A stretch of 64,000 bases of DNA, taken from contig NZ_LT800497.1 of NCBI RefSeq assembly GCF_900166635.1, positions 720,303 to 784,302 of the forward strand, read 5' to 3'. How positions within the stretch are numbered: the first letter of the stretch is position 1; every line of letters starts with the position of its first letter. Of the stretch, positions 44,056 through 52,079 are shown piece by piece. Below the pieces are notes generated by a model, which saw nothing but the letters and a program-made list of their open reading frames with translations, ran no database searches and had not been told where the DNA came from. This DNA is from Oceanobacillus timonensis. Its GTDB lineage: Bacteria > Bacillota > Bacilli > Bacillales > Amphibacillaceae. Both the position numbers and the translations under genes were made by a program.

Positions 44056-44640
44056 ATGAATAAAATGGATTTGGACAAACTATATAACGAAACTATCTGG
44101 GTAGCGCAAAAGCTTTTTGATAGAGGAAAAGTTAGTGGTTCTTCAGCTAATATGAGTTTTAAATATGAGGATAAAATCTATATTACAGCTTCAAATACCT
44201 GCTTTGGGAACTTAACAAAAGAAGATTTTTCAATTGTAGATTTAAATTCAAATGTATTGAACGAAAAAAAACCAAGTAAAGAATATCCAATGCATTTATC
44301 TTTATATAACAAACATTCTTCCGTTAATTGTGTAATTCATACTCACAGTACTTTTTCAACCTACTGGGCATGTAAGAAAACTATCAAAGACAAAACGCTA
44401 ATTCCATCACCAACACCATATTTAGAAATGAAGGTTGGTAATTTAGTTTTCGTTCCATATGCAGATCCTGGGTCAGTAAAGTTATTTACTAATTTCGATG
44501 ATGCCATTACAGATTCAACTAGTTATTTATTGGAGAATCACGGTCCTATTGTAGGAGATAAAAGTATATTTGATGCATTTTACAAATTAGAAGAATTAGA
44601 GGAAGCCGCCAAAAATGCTTGGTTGGTGGAACATTTTTAA
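44056..44640 (+). CDS. Class II aldolase/adducin-family protein (OtnC-like decarboxylase)
   Basis: A 194-residue class II aldolase domain, slightly shorter than the roughly 210 residues of OtnC. Seen: GSSANMSFK (phosphate-binding loop), SKEYPMHLSLY with the catalytic-type Glu, metal ligands in VIHTHSTF and the ENHGPIV His. Starts 1 nt after the kinase stop. In tetronate catabolism OtnC removes CO2 from 3-oxo-tetronate 4-phosphate to give dihydroxyacetone phosphate. Last gene of the operon, convergent with the carbonic-anhydrase-like gene across a shared hairpin. Confidence 0.86.
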   Translation: MNKMDLDKLYNETIWVAQKLFDRGKVSGSSANMSFKYEDKIYITASNTCFGNLTKEDFSIVDLNSNVLNEKKPSKEYPMHLSLYNKHSSVNCVIHTHSTFSTYWACKKTIKDKTLIPSPTPYLEMKVGNLVFVPYADPGSVKLFTNFDDAITDSTSYLLENHGPIVGDKSIFDAFYKLEELEEAAKNAWLVEHF

Positions 44641-44741
44641 TGGAAAAGTGACGAGTTATTTTATAAAAATATTAAGGATAGCAAGTTTTAGGGAGAGAGT
44701 AAAAATACTAAATTATAATAAAAGGAATTTTTAGTTATTTA

Positions 44742-44782
44742 AAAGAGTACTAGATGCTGTGGGAACAGATCTAGTACTCTTT
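44742..44782. terminator. Bidirectional hairpin between convergent operons
   Basis: AAAGAGTACTAGAT (44742-44755) and ATCTAGTACTCTTT (44769-44782), a perfect 14-bp stem. The A/T-rich flanks give a short U-run on either strand, fitting a terminator shared by the rightward and leftward operons. Confidence 0.8.
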
Positions 44783-44849
44783 GTGCGTCAGGCACGTGCG
44801 TGTTCTTTACGGTTGAAGTTCTGAACTAAGAAGGTAGGTAAGCGTAAAA

Positions 44850-45362
44850 TCACGAATAATCGTAGTGACTATTCCATAGTTTTACGTATTCTTCAGAATT
44901 CATTTTGATATCTTTTTTCTCATCTTCATTTAATTCACGAATTACCTTTGCAGGGACGCCCATAGCAACTGTTCCACTTGGGATAACTTTTCCAGAGGTA
45001 ACAAGTGCGTTCGCCCCAACCTGTGCTCCTTTTTTAATGACTGCACCATCTAGAATAGTTGCTCCCATACCTATTCTTGCCTCATCTTCAATGGTACAGG
45101 CATGTAGAATTACGCCATGGCCAATAGTAACATTTTTTCCAATAATAAGTGGATTTTCTTTAGTTACATGGCAAACAGAATTGTCTTGTATGTTACTTCC
45201 TTCGCCAACATCGATATAGTTGCCATCATCTCCTCGTAAAACTGCAAATGGCCAAACACTTACGTTTTCTCCAATACGCACATCTCCAATAATTCTAGAA
45301 GCTTCATCTAAATAAGAGTTTGGATGAATAGTTGGAGTTATTTCCCTAATAGACCTTATCAT
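44850..45362 (-). CDS. Gamma-carbonic anhydrase-like hexapeptide-repeat protein (CaiE/YrdA-like)
   Basis: A 170-residue left-handed beta-helix protein: repeated hexapeptides from IIGDVRIGENVSVWPFAVLRGDD (split by turns) through NVTIGHGVILHACTIEDEARIGMG. His residues in CHV, GHG and LHA are placed as in the gamma-class metal site. Followed by VPAKVIREL and a C-terminal helix. CaiE, YrdA and PaaY, the closest known types, protect or recycle CoA thioesters or hydrate CO2. Last gene of the leftward set with crotonase, GntP and CoA-transferase, echoing the caiB-caiD-caiE set. Confidence 0.82.
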   Translation of the reverse strand: MIRSIREITPTIHPNSYLDEASRIIGDVRIGENVSVWPFAVLRGDDGNYIDVGEGSNIQDNSVCHVTKENPLIIGKNVTIGHGVILHACTIEDEARIGMGATILDGAVIKKGAQVGANALVTSGKVIPSGTVAMGVPAKVIRELNEDEKKDIKMNSEEYVKLWNSHYDYS

Positions 45363-45414
45363 TCTTCATTTTTCTCCTTCTCAATTTAATTTAATTTAAT
45401 TGTTTTTAGATTCC

Positions 45415-46221
45415 TTATTCCCCTTGCCATAATGGATGGCGTTTTTCTATATGAGAATTTACTCCTTCAGCAAAGTCCTTACTTTCGTATACCTCATGTA
45501 TTATATTATCGAATTCATATATAGAGTCGAGAATCTTCTCTCCACTATTTAGTTTGTTAAAAGCAAGTTTAGTTGCTTTAATTGTTAAGGGAGCATTTTC
45601 ACTTATTTTAGTTGCGATTTTTATCACATTATTATAAAAACCCTCTTCTTCAAAAACATCTGTTAAAAAGCCTTTCGAAATTGCCTCTTTAGCGTCCATC
45701 ATCCTTGCAGTATAAAGCAATTCTTTTGTATACATATTGTTTAGTTCACTAGCTAGCCTTTGATAATTATTCAAACTTAAGCAATTACCAAGTGTTTTAG
45801 CCATTGGTGCTCCAAATTTAGATTTAGGTGTAGCGTAACGTAAATCGCAAGCAGTAGCTAAAATCATTCCGCCCCCTACAGCATATCCATTAATAGCTGC
45901 AATAGTGGGTTTATTTATTTTTTCTAGCTTATCAACAATTTTATCTATTTTGTTTTCATAATTAATACCATCATTTCCTGTGAAGTTTTTAAACTGATGA
46001 ATATCTGTACCCGCGGCAAATGCTTTATCTCCATCACCTCGAATAATTAAAACACGAACTGAAGGGTCGTTAGAGATATTTTCTAAGTGCTCTTCTAATT
46101 GCTTATACATTTCCCAAGTTAGTGAATTAAGTGATTTTGTTCTGGACAAGGTTAATTGTGAAACTGAACCGAAACGTTCTAGTTTAACATAACCAACATT
46201 AGAATTATTTTCTGTTTCCAT
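45415..46221 (-). CDS. Divergent enoyl-CoA hydratase/isomerase (crotonase) family protein
   Basis: A 268-residue crotonase. Seen: AFAAGTDIHQF (CoA-pocket oxyanion loop), NGYAVGGGMILATACDLRYA, and the MDAKEAISKGFLTDVF region. At 136-140 the sequence is FGAPM, with Met140 where hydratases have a catalytic Glu (FGQPE-type), and the following GxGG segment is replaced by LSLNNYQ. So the usual water-addition chemistry is doubtful; crotonases without this Glu include isomerases, decarboxylases and lyases. It lies between the GntP permease and the CaiE-like gene, all leftward. Confidence 0.82.
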   Translation of the reverse strand: METENNSNVGYVKLERFGSVSQLTLSRTKSLNSLTWEMYKQLEEHLENISNDPSVRVLIIRGDGDKAFAAGTDIHQFKNFTGNDGINYENKIDKIVDKLEKINKPTIAAINGYAVGGGMILATACDLRYATPKSKFGAPMAKTLGNCLSLNNYQRLASELNNMYTKELLYTARMMDAKEAISKGFLTDVFEEEGFYNNVIKIATKISENAPLTIKATKLAFNKLNSGEKILDSIYEFDNIIHEVYESKDFAEGVNSHIEKRHPLWQGE

Positions 46222-46327
46222 TATAAAAACCTCTCTTTTTAATTTATTTGTATTGTTTGGTGATAATTAAATTTTAGAACCACCTATTATTATGTTTCCA
46301 TTCATTACTTAATAATTATTATCTTGA

Positions 46328-47653
46328 TTAAATAATTCCAGAATAATGTAAAATAGAAGTAATAATAGCACCTACAAATCCGGCGATTGTAGAACTTACG
46401 CTTACACCTTTAATACCTTGTTTTACATTCATATTTGAAAGTGATACCGTAACCCAAAAACCACTGGAATTGGTATGTTTAAACATAAGCGCGCCCGCTC
46501 CACAGCCGAGAAGTGCTACAAGTGGTGAAATACCGAGTCCATTTAGCATCGGTGCAACAAGAGCGGCAGTAGTCATTACCCCTAGAGTATTTGATCCGGT
46601 AATTATATGAATTAATGCTGCAATAATAATAGGGATTAATATGCCTGGAAAGTTTGTATCTCCAACAATAGATCCAATATTATCAGCAACCCCTGTTTGT
46701 TTAATGAATTCTGCTAATGCTCCTCCCATACCAGTGACAACAATTGGCATGGCTGCAGCGCCAAGACTACTTTCTACCCAATCATTTAGGACGGTTTTAG
46801 ATTTCCATTTTTGCCCTGTTAGAATTAGAGATAGTATACAACCTGATAACAATGCAGCAAGTGGAGAACCAATAAATGCAAAGAAATTAGCAATGAAAGA
46901 ATCTGGATACAAAGCATTGATGACAGTATTTCCAACTATAAGAACTAAAGGTAAGAATATTGGAGCTAAAGAGCTTGTTAATTTTGGAAGTTTTTCTTGA
47001 TTATCATCATTGTTACTTATTAAATATTCTTCTTTTGGCTGTACTTCTTCTTTTAAAGTATTGCAATAAGCTACAGCAGCTAGAACACTGGGTACCGCAA
47101 CCACTGTTCCCCATATGATTACTTCAGATAGTGGTACATTTAGTAATGACGCAGCTGCTATAGGGCCAGGCGTTGGAGGAATAAGGGATGAAGTTACAAG
47201 AGCCCCTACATACAATGCACTTCCATAAGATATCATAGACTTTTTAGTTTTCTGTGCAAGTACTGAAACCACTGGAATTAAAAGTATTACTACTGTATCT
47301 GCGAATATTGGAATCCCAAGAATCAAAGAGCTAATCCCTATAGCCCATATAACTCTCTTTTCGCCAACTAATTTCACTGTAGAATTTGTTAACTTACGAG
47401 CTGCCCCTGTTTCTTCAAGTACTTTACCTAATATAGAACCTAATACAATTACAATGGCAACGTCTTCTATTGTAGAAGCAAAGCCAGAATTAATAACACC
47501 TTCTAAATCTTCCCATGGTACTTTTAACCCGATGCCCAAAGCGATGGCGGCGAATAAAAGACTGATAACAGGATGAAGATTTACTACAGATATTAAAAAA
47601 ATCATTGCAATAATGACTATAGCTAAAACTGAAAGAACATATATTGTTGACAT
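46328..47653 (-). CDS. GntP-family organic/sugar-acid permease (second copy)
   Basis: A 441-residue GntP protein, ATG 47653 with GAGGTGA 5 nt upstream; the longer frame to 47710 adds a tail without ribosome site. Seen: GSILGKVLEETGAARKL, PIFADTVVILLIPV, SLIPPTPGPIAAA and FKHTNSSGFWVTVSLSN. Co-linear with the paralogue at 39962 over the whole length, which is unusual so close and suggests duplication followed by recruitment into a CoA-dependent pathway. Probable import of a small hydroxy or unsaturated acid (inference). Confidence 0.88.
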   Translation of the reverse strand: MSTIYVLSVLAIVIIAMIFLISVVNLHPVISLLFAAIALGIGLKVPWEDLEGVINSGFASTIEDVAIVIVLGSILGKVLEETGAARKLTNSTVKLVGEKRVIWAIGISSLILGIPIFADTVVILLIPVVSVLAQKTKKSMISYGSALYVGALVTSSLIPPTPGPIAAASLLNVPLSEVIIWGTVVAVPSVLAAVAYCNTLKEEVQPKEEYLISNNDDNQEKLPKLTSSLAPIFLPLVLIVGNTVINALYPDSFIANFFAFIGSPLAALLSGCILSLILTGQKWKSKTVLNDWVESSLGAAAMPIVVTGMGGALAEFIKQTGVADNIGSIVGDTNFPGILIPIIIAALIHIITGSNTLGVMTTAALVAPMLNGLGISPLVALLGCGAGALMFKHTNSSGFWVTVSLSNMNVKQGIKGVSVSSTIAGFVGAIITSILHYSGII

Positions 47654-47719
47654 ATAGTTCACCTCACTAGTTAAGAGCTTATATATAATCAAAATATTCG
47701 TGTTTATCAAATTAATATT

Positions 47720-47766
47720 GAAACCGGTTTCTTTATTTTTAAAAATAAAATAGTGAAACCGGTTCT
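47720..47766 (-). promoter_or_regulatory. Twin LacI-type palindromes before the GntP gene
   Basis: GAAACCGGTTTC (47720-47731) and GAAACCGGTTCT (47755-47766), 35 bp apart, each with the CG-centred symmetry of LacI-family operators. Between them TTTATTTTT/AAAAATAAA (about 47732-47749) is itself symmetric, so the whole segment can also fold as one long hairpin. No LacI gene is in the window. Confidence 0.5.
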
Positions 47767-47782
47767 TCTATATTAAATCACC

Positions 47783-48988
47783 TTATTTTTGTAGCTTTAT
47801 TGCTCCCGTATTATCCATGCCTTTAACTTCATTATCATCATATCCAAGCTCTTTCAGAATTTCTAATGTGTGCTCGCCATGTAACGGTGCCGCTGAACGA
47901 ATTGATCCTGGTGTTTTAGAAAACTTCGTAGGAATACCCATCATTTTCATATTACCTATTACTGGATGATTAATTTCTGTAATCATATCGCGTGCGAGGT
48001 AATGGGGATCATTTACAGCTTCTTCAAAATTGTTAATAGGTCCTGCTGGTACACCTGCTTCTTCGCATTTGTCAATCCAATATTGTTTATTATTTTTCTT
48101 TAAAATAGTTTCCAAATCTTTTTCCAATTTTTTAACGTTTTCATGTCTTAAAGAGTTTGTTTTGTATTTAGAGTCTTCAATCCATTCTGGTTTATTTAAT
48201 ACTTTTTTACATAAATTCTCCCATGTTTTTTGATTTGCGCATCCTAATACCATAAAACCATCTTTCGCTTCAATAGCTTGATATGGTGCTGAGACTCTAT
48301 GTCTTCCTCCTGTTGGTTGTGGAATTGTTCCCTCAGCAAAATAAGCAGCAGCTTCCCAAGTAAACCAAGGCAAACCAGCTTCTGAAATGGATAAATCTAT
48401 ATTTTGCCCCTCTCCAGTTTTTAACTTATGAATATATGCTGCCATAATAGAGTATGCAGCGGTGAGCCCTGCACCTATATCATATACAGCAATACCTGAT
48501 TTCATGGGTCTAGAATTCGGTTCTCCAGTCATACTCATCAAACCTGTCATTCCTTGTGAAACAAGGTCGAACCCGCCTTTATGCGAATAAGGTCCTGTTT
48601 GACCATAACCTGAAACAGAACAATAAATAATATCTTCTTTAATTTTTTTCATAGACTCATAATCTATTTGTAAGGATTTAGTTACACCCGGTTTATAATT
48701 TTCAACGATTACATCTGATTTTTTTGCTAAATCATTGAATGCTTTTTTTCCTTCTTCAGTTTTTAAATTTAGCGCAATACTTTTTTTATTACGATTTATT
48801 TGAAAAAAACAAGTGGATTCTCCATTAACATATGGACCCATTTGTCTTGAATCATCACCTCCCTGTGTTTTTTCTACTTTAATAACTTCTGCTCCAAGAT
48901 CAGCAAGTATCATAGTACAATAAGGTCCAGCCATGATTTGTGAAACATCTAAAACTACTAAACCATTAAGTGGTCCCATTTTTTTCAC
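47783..48988 (-). CDS. Class III (CaiB/BaiF-type) CoA-transferase
   Basis: A 401-residue family III CoA-transferase. Seen: LNGLVVLDVSQIMAGPYCTMILADLGAEVIKVE in two segments near the N-terminus, RNKKSIALNL, SGYGQTGPY, catalytic Asp170 in VYDIGAGLTAAY, and the C-terminal GEHTLEILKELGY. The family moves CoA between acyl-CoA and a free acid via an aspartyl-CoA intermediate. Context (a crotonase, a CaiE-like protein and an acid permease) suggests activation of an imported acid. The substrate cannot be named. Confidence 0.9.
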   Translation of the reverse strand: MKKMGPLNGLVVLDVSQIMAGPYCTMILADLGAEVIKVEKTQGGDDSRQMGPYVNGESTCFFQINRNKKSIALNLKTEEGKKAFNDLAKKSDVIVENYKPGVTKSLQIDYESMKKIKEDIIYCSVSGYGQTGPYSHKGGFDLVSQGMTGLMSMTGEPNSRPMKSGIAVYDIGAGLTAAYSIMAAYIHKLKTGEGQNIDLSISEAGLPWFTWEAAAYFAEGTIPQPTGGRHRVSAPYQAIEAKDGFMVLGCANQKTWENLCKKVLNKPEWIEDSKYKTNSLRHENVKKLEKDLETILKKNNKQYWIDKCEEAGVPAGPINNFEEAVNDPHYLARDMITEINHPVIGNMKMMGIPTKFSKTPGSIRSAAPLHGEHTLEILKELGYDDNEVKGMDNTGAIKLQK

Positions 48989-49068
48989 CTCATTATTTTT
49001 GGTTTTATATAAAATTATCTTTTTCTATAACAAAGGCATATATATTACAAAACTACTTATTTTTATAA

Positions 49069-50211
49069 TCATATTCTCATACAATTATAAAAATAAGAGC
49101 GTGTAATCTGTTCAGCGCTTCTCTCCAACAATTGAGAAGTTTTACTCATAGATTCATTAAGAGACATTGGCTTATCGATAATGCTGTTAACACTTACAAC
49201 ACCATAATCATAAAGTTTTTCGATTTCGTTACCTATGGTTCCAGTTAAAATAATAGTCGGAACATTTTCCTTTTTTGCTGCTTGTGCAACTCCTAGAGGT
49301 GTTTTTCCTGAATTTGTTTGATGATCAACACATCCTTCACCAGTGATTACTAAATCTGCATGCAACAAATGATCATTCAATTTAATATAATCGAGTACTA
49401 CATCTATTCCTCTTTTTATCTCAGCCGAAAAAAATGCTTTTAAAGCTCCCCCTAATCCCCCAGCTGCTCCTGCTCCAGGTAGATTGTGAAGATAAATACC
49501 AGTTAATTCAGCAACTTTATCTGCCCAATAGGAAAGATTATCATCAAGTAATTTAATATCTTCAGATGAAGCTCCTTTTTGTGGTCCAAAGATATGGGAG
49601 GCTCCATTTAATCCAGTTAGCGGATTTTGTACATCGGAAGCAATAACAAATTTACTTTTTTTAATTCTTTTGTCAAACGTTCTTACATCAATTGCATCAA
49701 TTTCATTTAGATATCCACCTCCATAACTCAGAAATCTCCCTTTGGCGTCTAGAATTTTCATTCCTAGCGCTTGAAGCATTCCTACTCCTCCATCATTTGT
49801 AGCTGAACCCCCTAAAGTAATAATAAAGGACGAAAATCCATCATCGAGTGCCTTTTTAATCAATTGTCCTGTTCCAAAAGTTGTTGCTTGTAGTGGAGAT
49901 AACTTATTTTCTGAAACAAGCATAAAGCCCGAAGCTGTTGCCATTTCAATAATACAAGTTTTACCATCACCTAAAATTCCATAAGACGCGTTTATTTCAT
50001 CTCCCATAGGCCCAATAACAGGAGTTTCTACAGTCTTACCATTTGTTGCTGAAATTAAAGTTTCTAGAGTTCCCTCTCCACCATCAGCCACAGGTAATAA
50101 TACCGTTTTAATGCCAGCATAGGCTTTTTTTACACCTTTGTTTATGGAATTTGCTACATCAGGAGCACTTAAACTTCCCTTAAATGAGTCTGGAGCTATG
50201 ATAACTTTCAT
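49069..50211 (-). CDS. Glycerate 2-kinase (GarK/GlxK family)
   Basis: A 380-residue glycerate kinase. Start set at ATG 50211 (MKVIIAPDSFKGSLSA), since the frame upstream of it (to 50253) has no ribosome site and does not fit the family. Seen: VADGGEGT, GSATNDGGVGMLQALG, ASDVQNPLTG, LPGAGAAGGLG and ITGEGCVDHQT. It converts D-glycerate to 2-phosphoglycerate. It diverges from the CdaR gene, its usual regulatory partner. A tartronate semialdehyde reductase is not present nearby, so glycerate is either taken up directly or made by genes elsewhere. Confidence 0.9.
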   Translation of the reverse strand: MKVIIAPDSFKGSLSAPDVANSINKGVKKAYAGIKTVLLPVADGGEGTLETLISATNGKTVETPVIGPMGDEINASYGILGDGKTCIIEMATASGFMLVSENKLSPLQATTFGTGQLIKKALDDGFSSFIITLGGSATNDGGVGMLQALGMKILDAKGRFLSYGGGYLNEIDAIDVRTFDKRIKKSKFVIASDVQNPLTGLNGASHIFGPQKGASSEDIKLLDDNLSYWADKVAELTGIYLHNLPGAGAAGGLGGALKAFFSAEIKRGIDVVLDYIKLNDHLLHADLVITGEGCVDHQTNSGKTPLGVAQAAKKENVPTIILTGTIGNEIEKLYDYGVVSVNSIIDKPMSLNESMSKTSQLLERSAEQITRSYFYNCMRI

Positions 50212-50278
50212 ATAACCACTCTTCCCTCCCTTTCTCTTGGAAAGGGCTTTCATTTTCGTGATTTTAATTATACGATTA

Positions 50279-50307
50279 TTGACAATATTTGTACATGGTT
50301 ATAACAT
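50279..50307 (+). promoter_or_regulatory. Promoter of the CdaR gene with flanking inverted repeat
   Basis: TTGACA (50279-50284), 17 bp, TAACAT (50302-50307). The 7-mer GGTTATA (50297-50303) recurs inverted as TATAACC (50346-50352) on the far side, a possible operator for CdaR itself. Confidence 0.6.
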
Positions 50308-50367
50308 ATGAAAATAAGAAGGAAATTTAATTCTAATTTATACACTATAACCAAAAGATAGGATAGA

Positions 50368-51462
50368 GTGAAGATGTTAACGAAAAAAATTGCAAATTCT
50401 ATTGTGGAAGAAACGTCGATTCGCCTTCACCGAAACGTTAATATTATGAATACCGAGGGAATAATTATAGCTACACGTGACAATTCTAGAATAGGTACCT
50501 TTCATAAAGGAGCACTAGAGGTTCTGCAGAGTGGTGAAACCCAAGTTATTTTTGCTGAGCAGGAATCATGGACTGGAACACAGCCTGGTATCAATCTTCC
50601 TATTGTTTTTCAGGAGAAGATGATTGGAGTCATAGGAGTTACAGGGGACCCTGTTGAAATGGGAGATGTTGGAGAATTGGTGAAGATGACCACAGAACTT
50701 ATGATTAGGCAGGAATTTGTTGTCTCACAAATGGAATGGAAGCAACGAACGAAAGAAATGATTATGGAACAGTTGATGAAAAAGGAACCTTCTTTTAGCG
50801 AGATTGATAGGGGGCTCAGCCTGCTTCGGATTAATTTTGGTCCTCCTTTTACCATAATGACAATACAAATAACAGAACGATCGATTACAAACCAGAAATT
50901 GATTCAAAAATTGGAGGAAACGATTGGAGATGAGAATGGGATAGTTGGATTTATTAACGTAAATCGATTAATTGTAGCAATTTCCGGTTTAGAAGAGAAA
51001 AAAATAGCACAAAAAATAGAAAATGTTTATGCTATATTGAAGAAACAAAGTGTTGTTTTTAGGATCGCTTATAGTTTACCTTTCTATAGATTGAAAGAAT
51101 TCAGTCAGGCTTATTTGGATTGTGCTATAACATTAAACATAAGTGAACCTAACAAGGAAATCATTTCCTTTTCTGAAATTGAAGCAAAATCTCTAATTTA
51201 TCAAGTCGATGATGATATCACAAAGCGGTTTTCTTATCGTGTTCTGAAAAATTTGGATGAAAATAAAATAAATACACTAGAAGCCTTTTTGGCAAATGAC
51301 CTTAATATCCAAAAGGCAGCTGATGCTTTGTATGTACATCGAAATACGTTTATTTATAGGCTTCATAAAATTATAGAAGGGACGGGATATGATCCAAGAA
51401 AGTTTCAAGAAGCTTTGATATTGCAAGTGGCATTATGGATTTCGAAGAAGGGTAAAAGGTGA
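50368..51462 (+). CDS. CdaR-family sugar-diacid-type transcriptional activator
   Basis: A 364-residue regulator: N-terminal sugar-diacid recognition domain (about 1-135; KKIANSIVEETSIRLHRNVNIMN, VLQSGE, GTQPGINLPI, GVIGVTGDP) and a C-terminal PucR-type HTH (about 305-360; ANDLNIQKAADALYVHRNTF). Start is GTG 50368 or ATG 50374; both keep the domain whole. CdaR activates genes for glucarate, galactarate and glycerate use. It diverges from the glycerate kinase gene with a 156-bp shared promoter region, so it very likely controls that gene and perhaps the CoA-transferase set beyond it. Confidence 0.88.
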   Translation: MKMLTKKIANSIVEETSIRLHRNVNIMNTEGIIIATRDNSRIGTFHKGALEVLQSGETQVIFAEQESWTGTQPGINLPIVFQEKMIGVIGVTGDPVEMGDVGELVKMTTELMIRQEFVVSQMEWKQRTKEMIMEQLMKKEPSFSEIDRGLSLLRINFGPPFTIMTIQITERSITNQKLIQKLEETIGDENGIVGFINVNRLIVAISGLEEKKIAQKIENVYAILKKQSVVFRIAYSLPFYRLKEFSQAYLDCAITLNISEPNKEIISFSEIEAKSLIYQVDDDITKRFSYRVLKNLDENKINTLEAFLANDLNIQKAADALYVHRNTFIYRLHKIIEGTGYDPRKFQEALILQVALWISKKGKR

Positions 51463-51520
51463 TTGATAAGAACTATTACATTAAAATGTTATTTCAATAT
51501 ACAGACTCATTAATTATAAT

Positions 51521-51572
51521 AAAAAGAGCTGTCACAAAATGCATCATATGCGTTTTGCAACAGCTCTTTTTT
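51521..51572 (+). terminator. Intrinsic terminator after cdaR-like gene
   Basis: AAAGAGCTG (51523-51531) pairs with CAGCTCTTT (51561-51569), with a further inner stem (CAAAATGCA/TGCGTTTTG), then TTT. 58 bp after the stop. Confidence 0.85.
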
Positions 51573-52037
51573 ATTGAGAATAGAGCACTATTATCCTATT
51601 AATCCATTTCTTCCATTAACCCAAGCTGTCACAATCATGACACCATTTAAGCCACTACTGACTCCCTTTCTTTCTGTATAATTAAAGTGTACAGCAATTG
51701 CACAAATCCATCATAGAAGGAGAGATAAAATGACAATAATCTCAGCGATTAGATAATAAGGAAATAAAAGATTTTATCACTCGAAGCAAAACAAAAAGAT
51801 GATAACAAAGAGTGTTCGATATTTAACTTATATGACGATAAATCTGAGATGAAAATTAAGAATTTTAAAATAATAATTAGAATATACCATCGTCTATCAT
51901 TACTTCCGAAAAGTATAAATCAAAATCACACCATCTTTATCTCAGGGGAATCCATCGTGTTATTCGTGCTAATATTGCTTGAATGAAGCTGCAATAAGTT
52001 GGTATATTGCTTCCCGGTTTACCGTGATATATTTTAA
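51573..52037. other. Spacer of about 465 bp, no gene recognised
   Basis: One short frame (ATG near 51730, with an AAGGAGAG ribosome site) ends after eight codons and looks like a decayed gene start. The rest is AT-rich with no feature I can name. The promoter of the PRD activator presumably lies in the last 100 bp. Confidence 0.35.
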
Positions 52038-52079
52038 ATGAAGAACATAACTAAATTCTTGAAAAAGGAGAATAATCCA

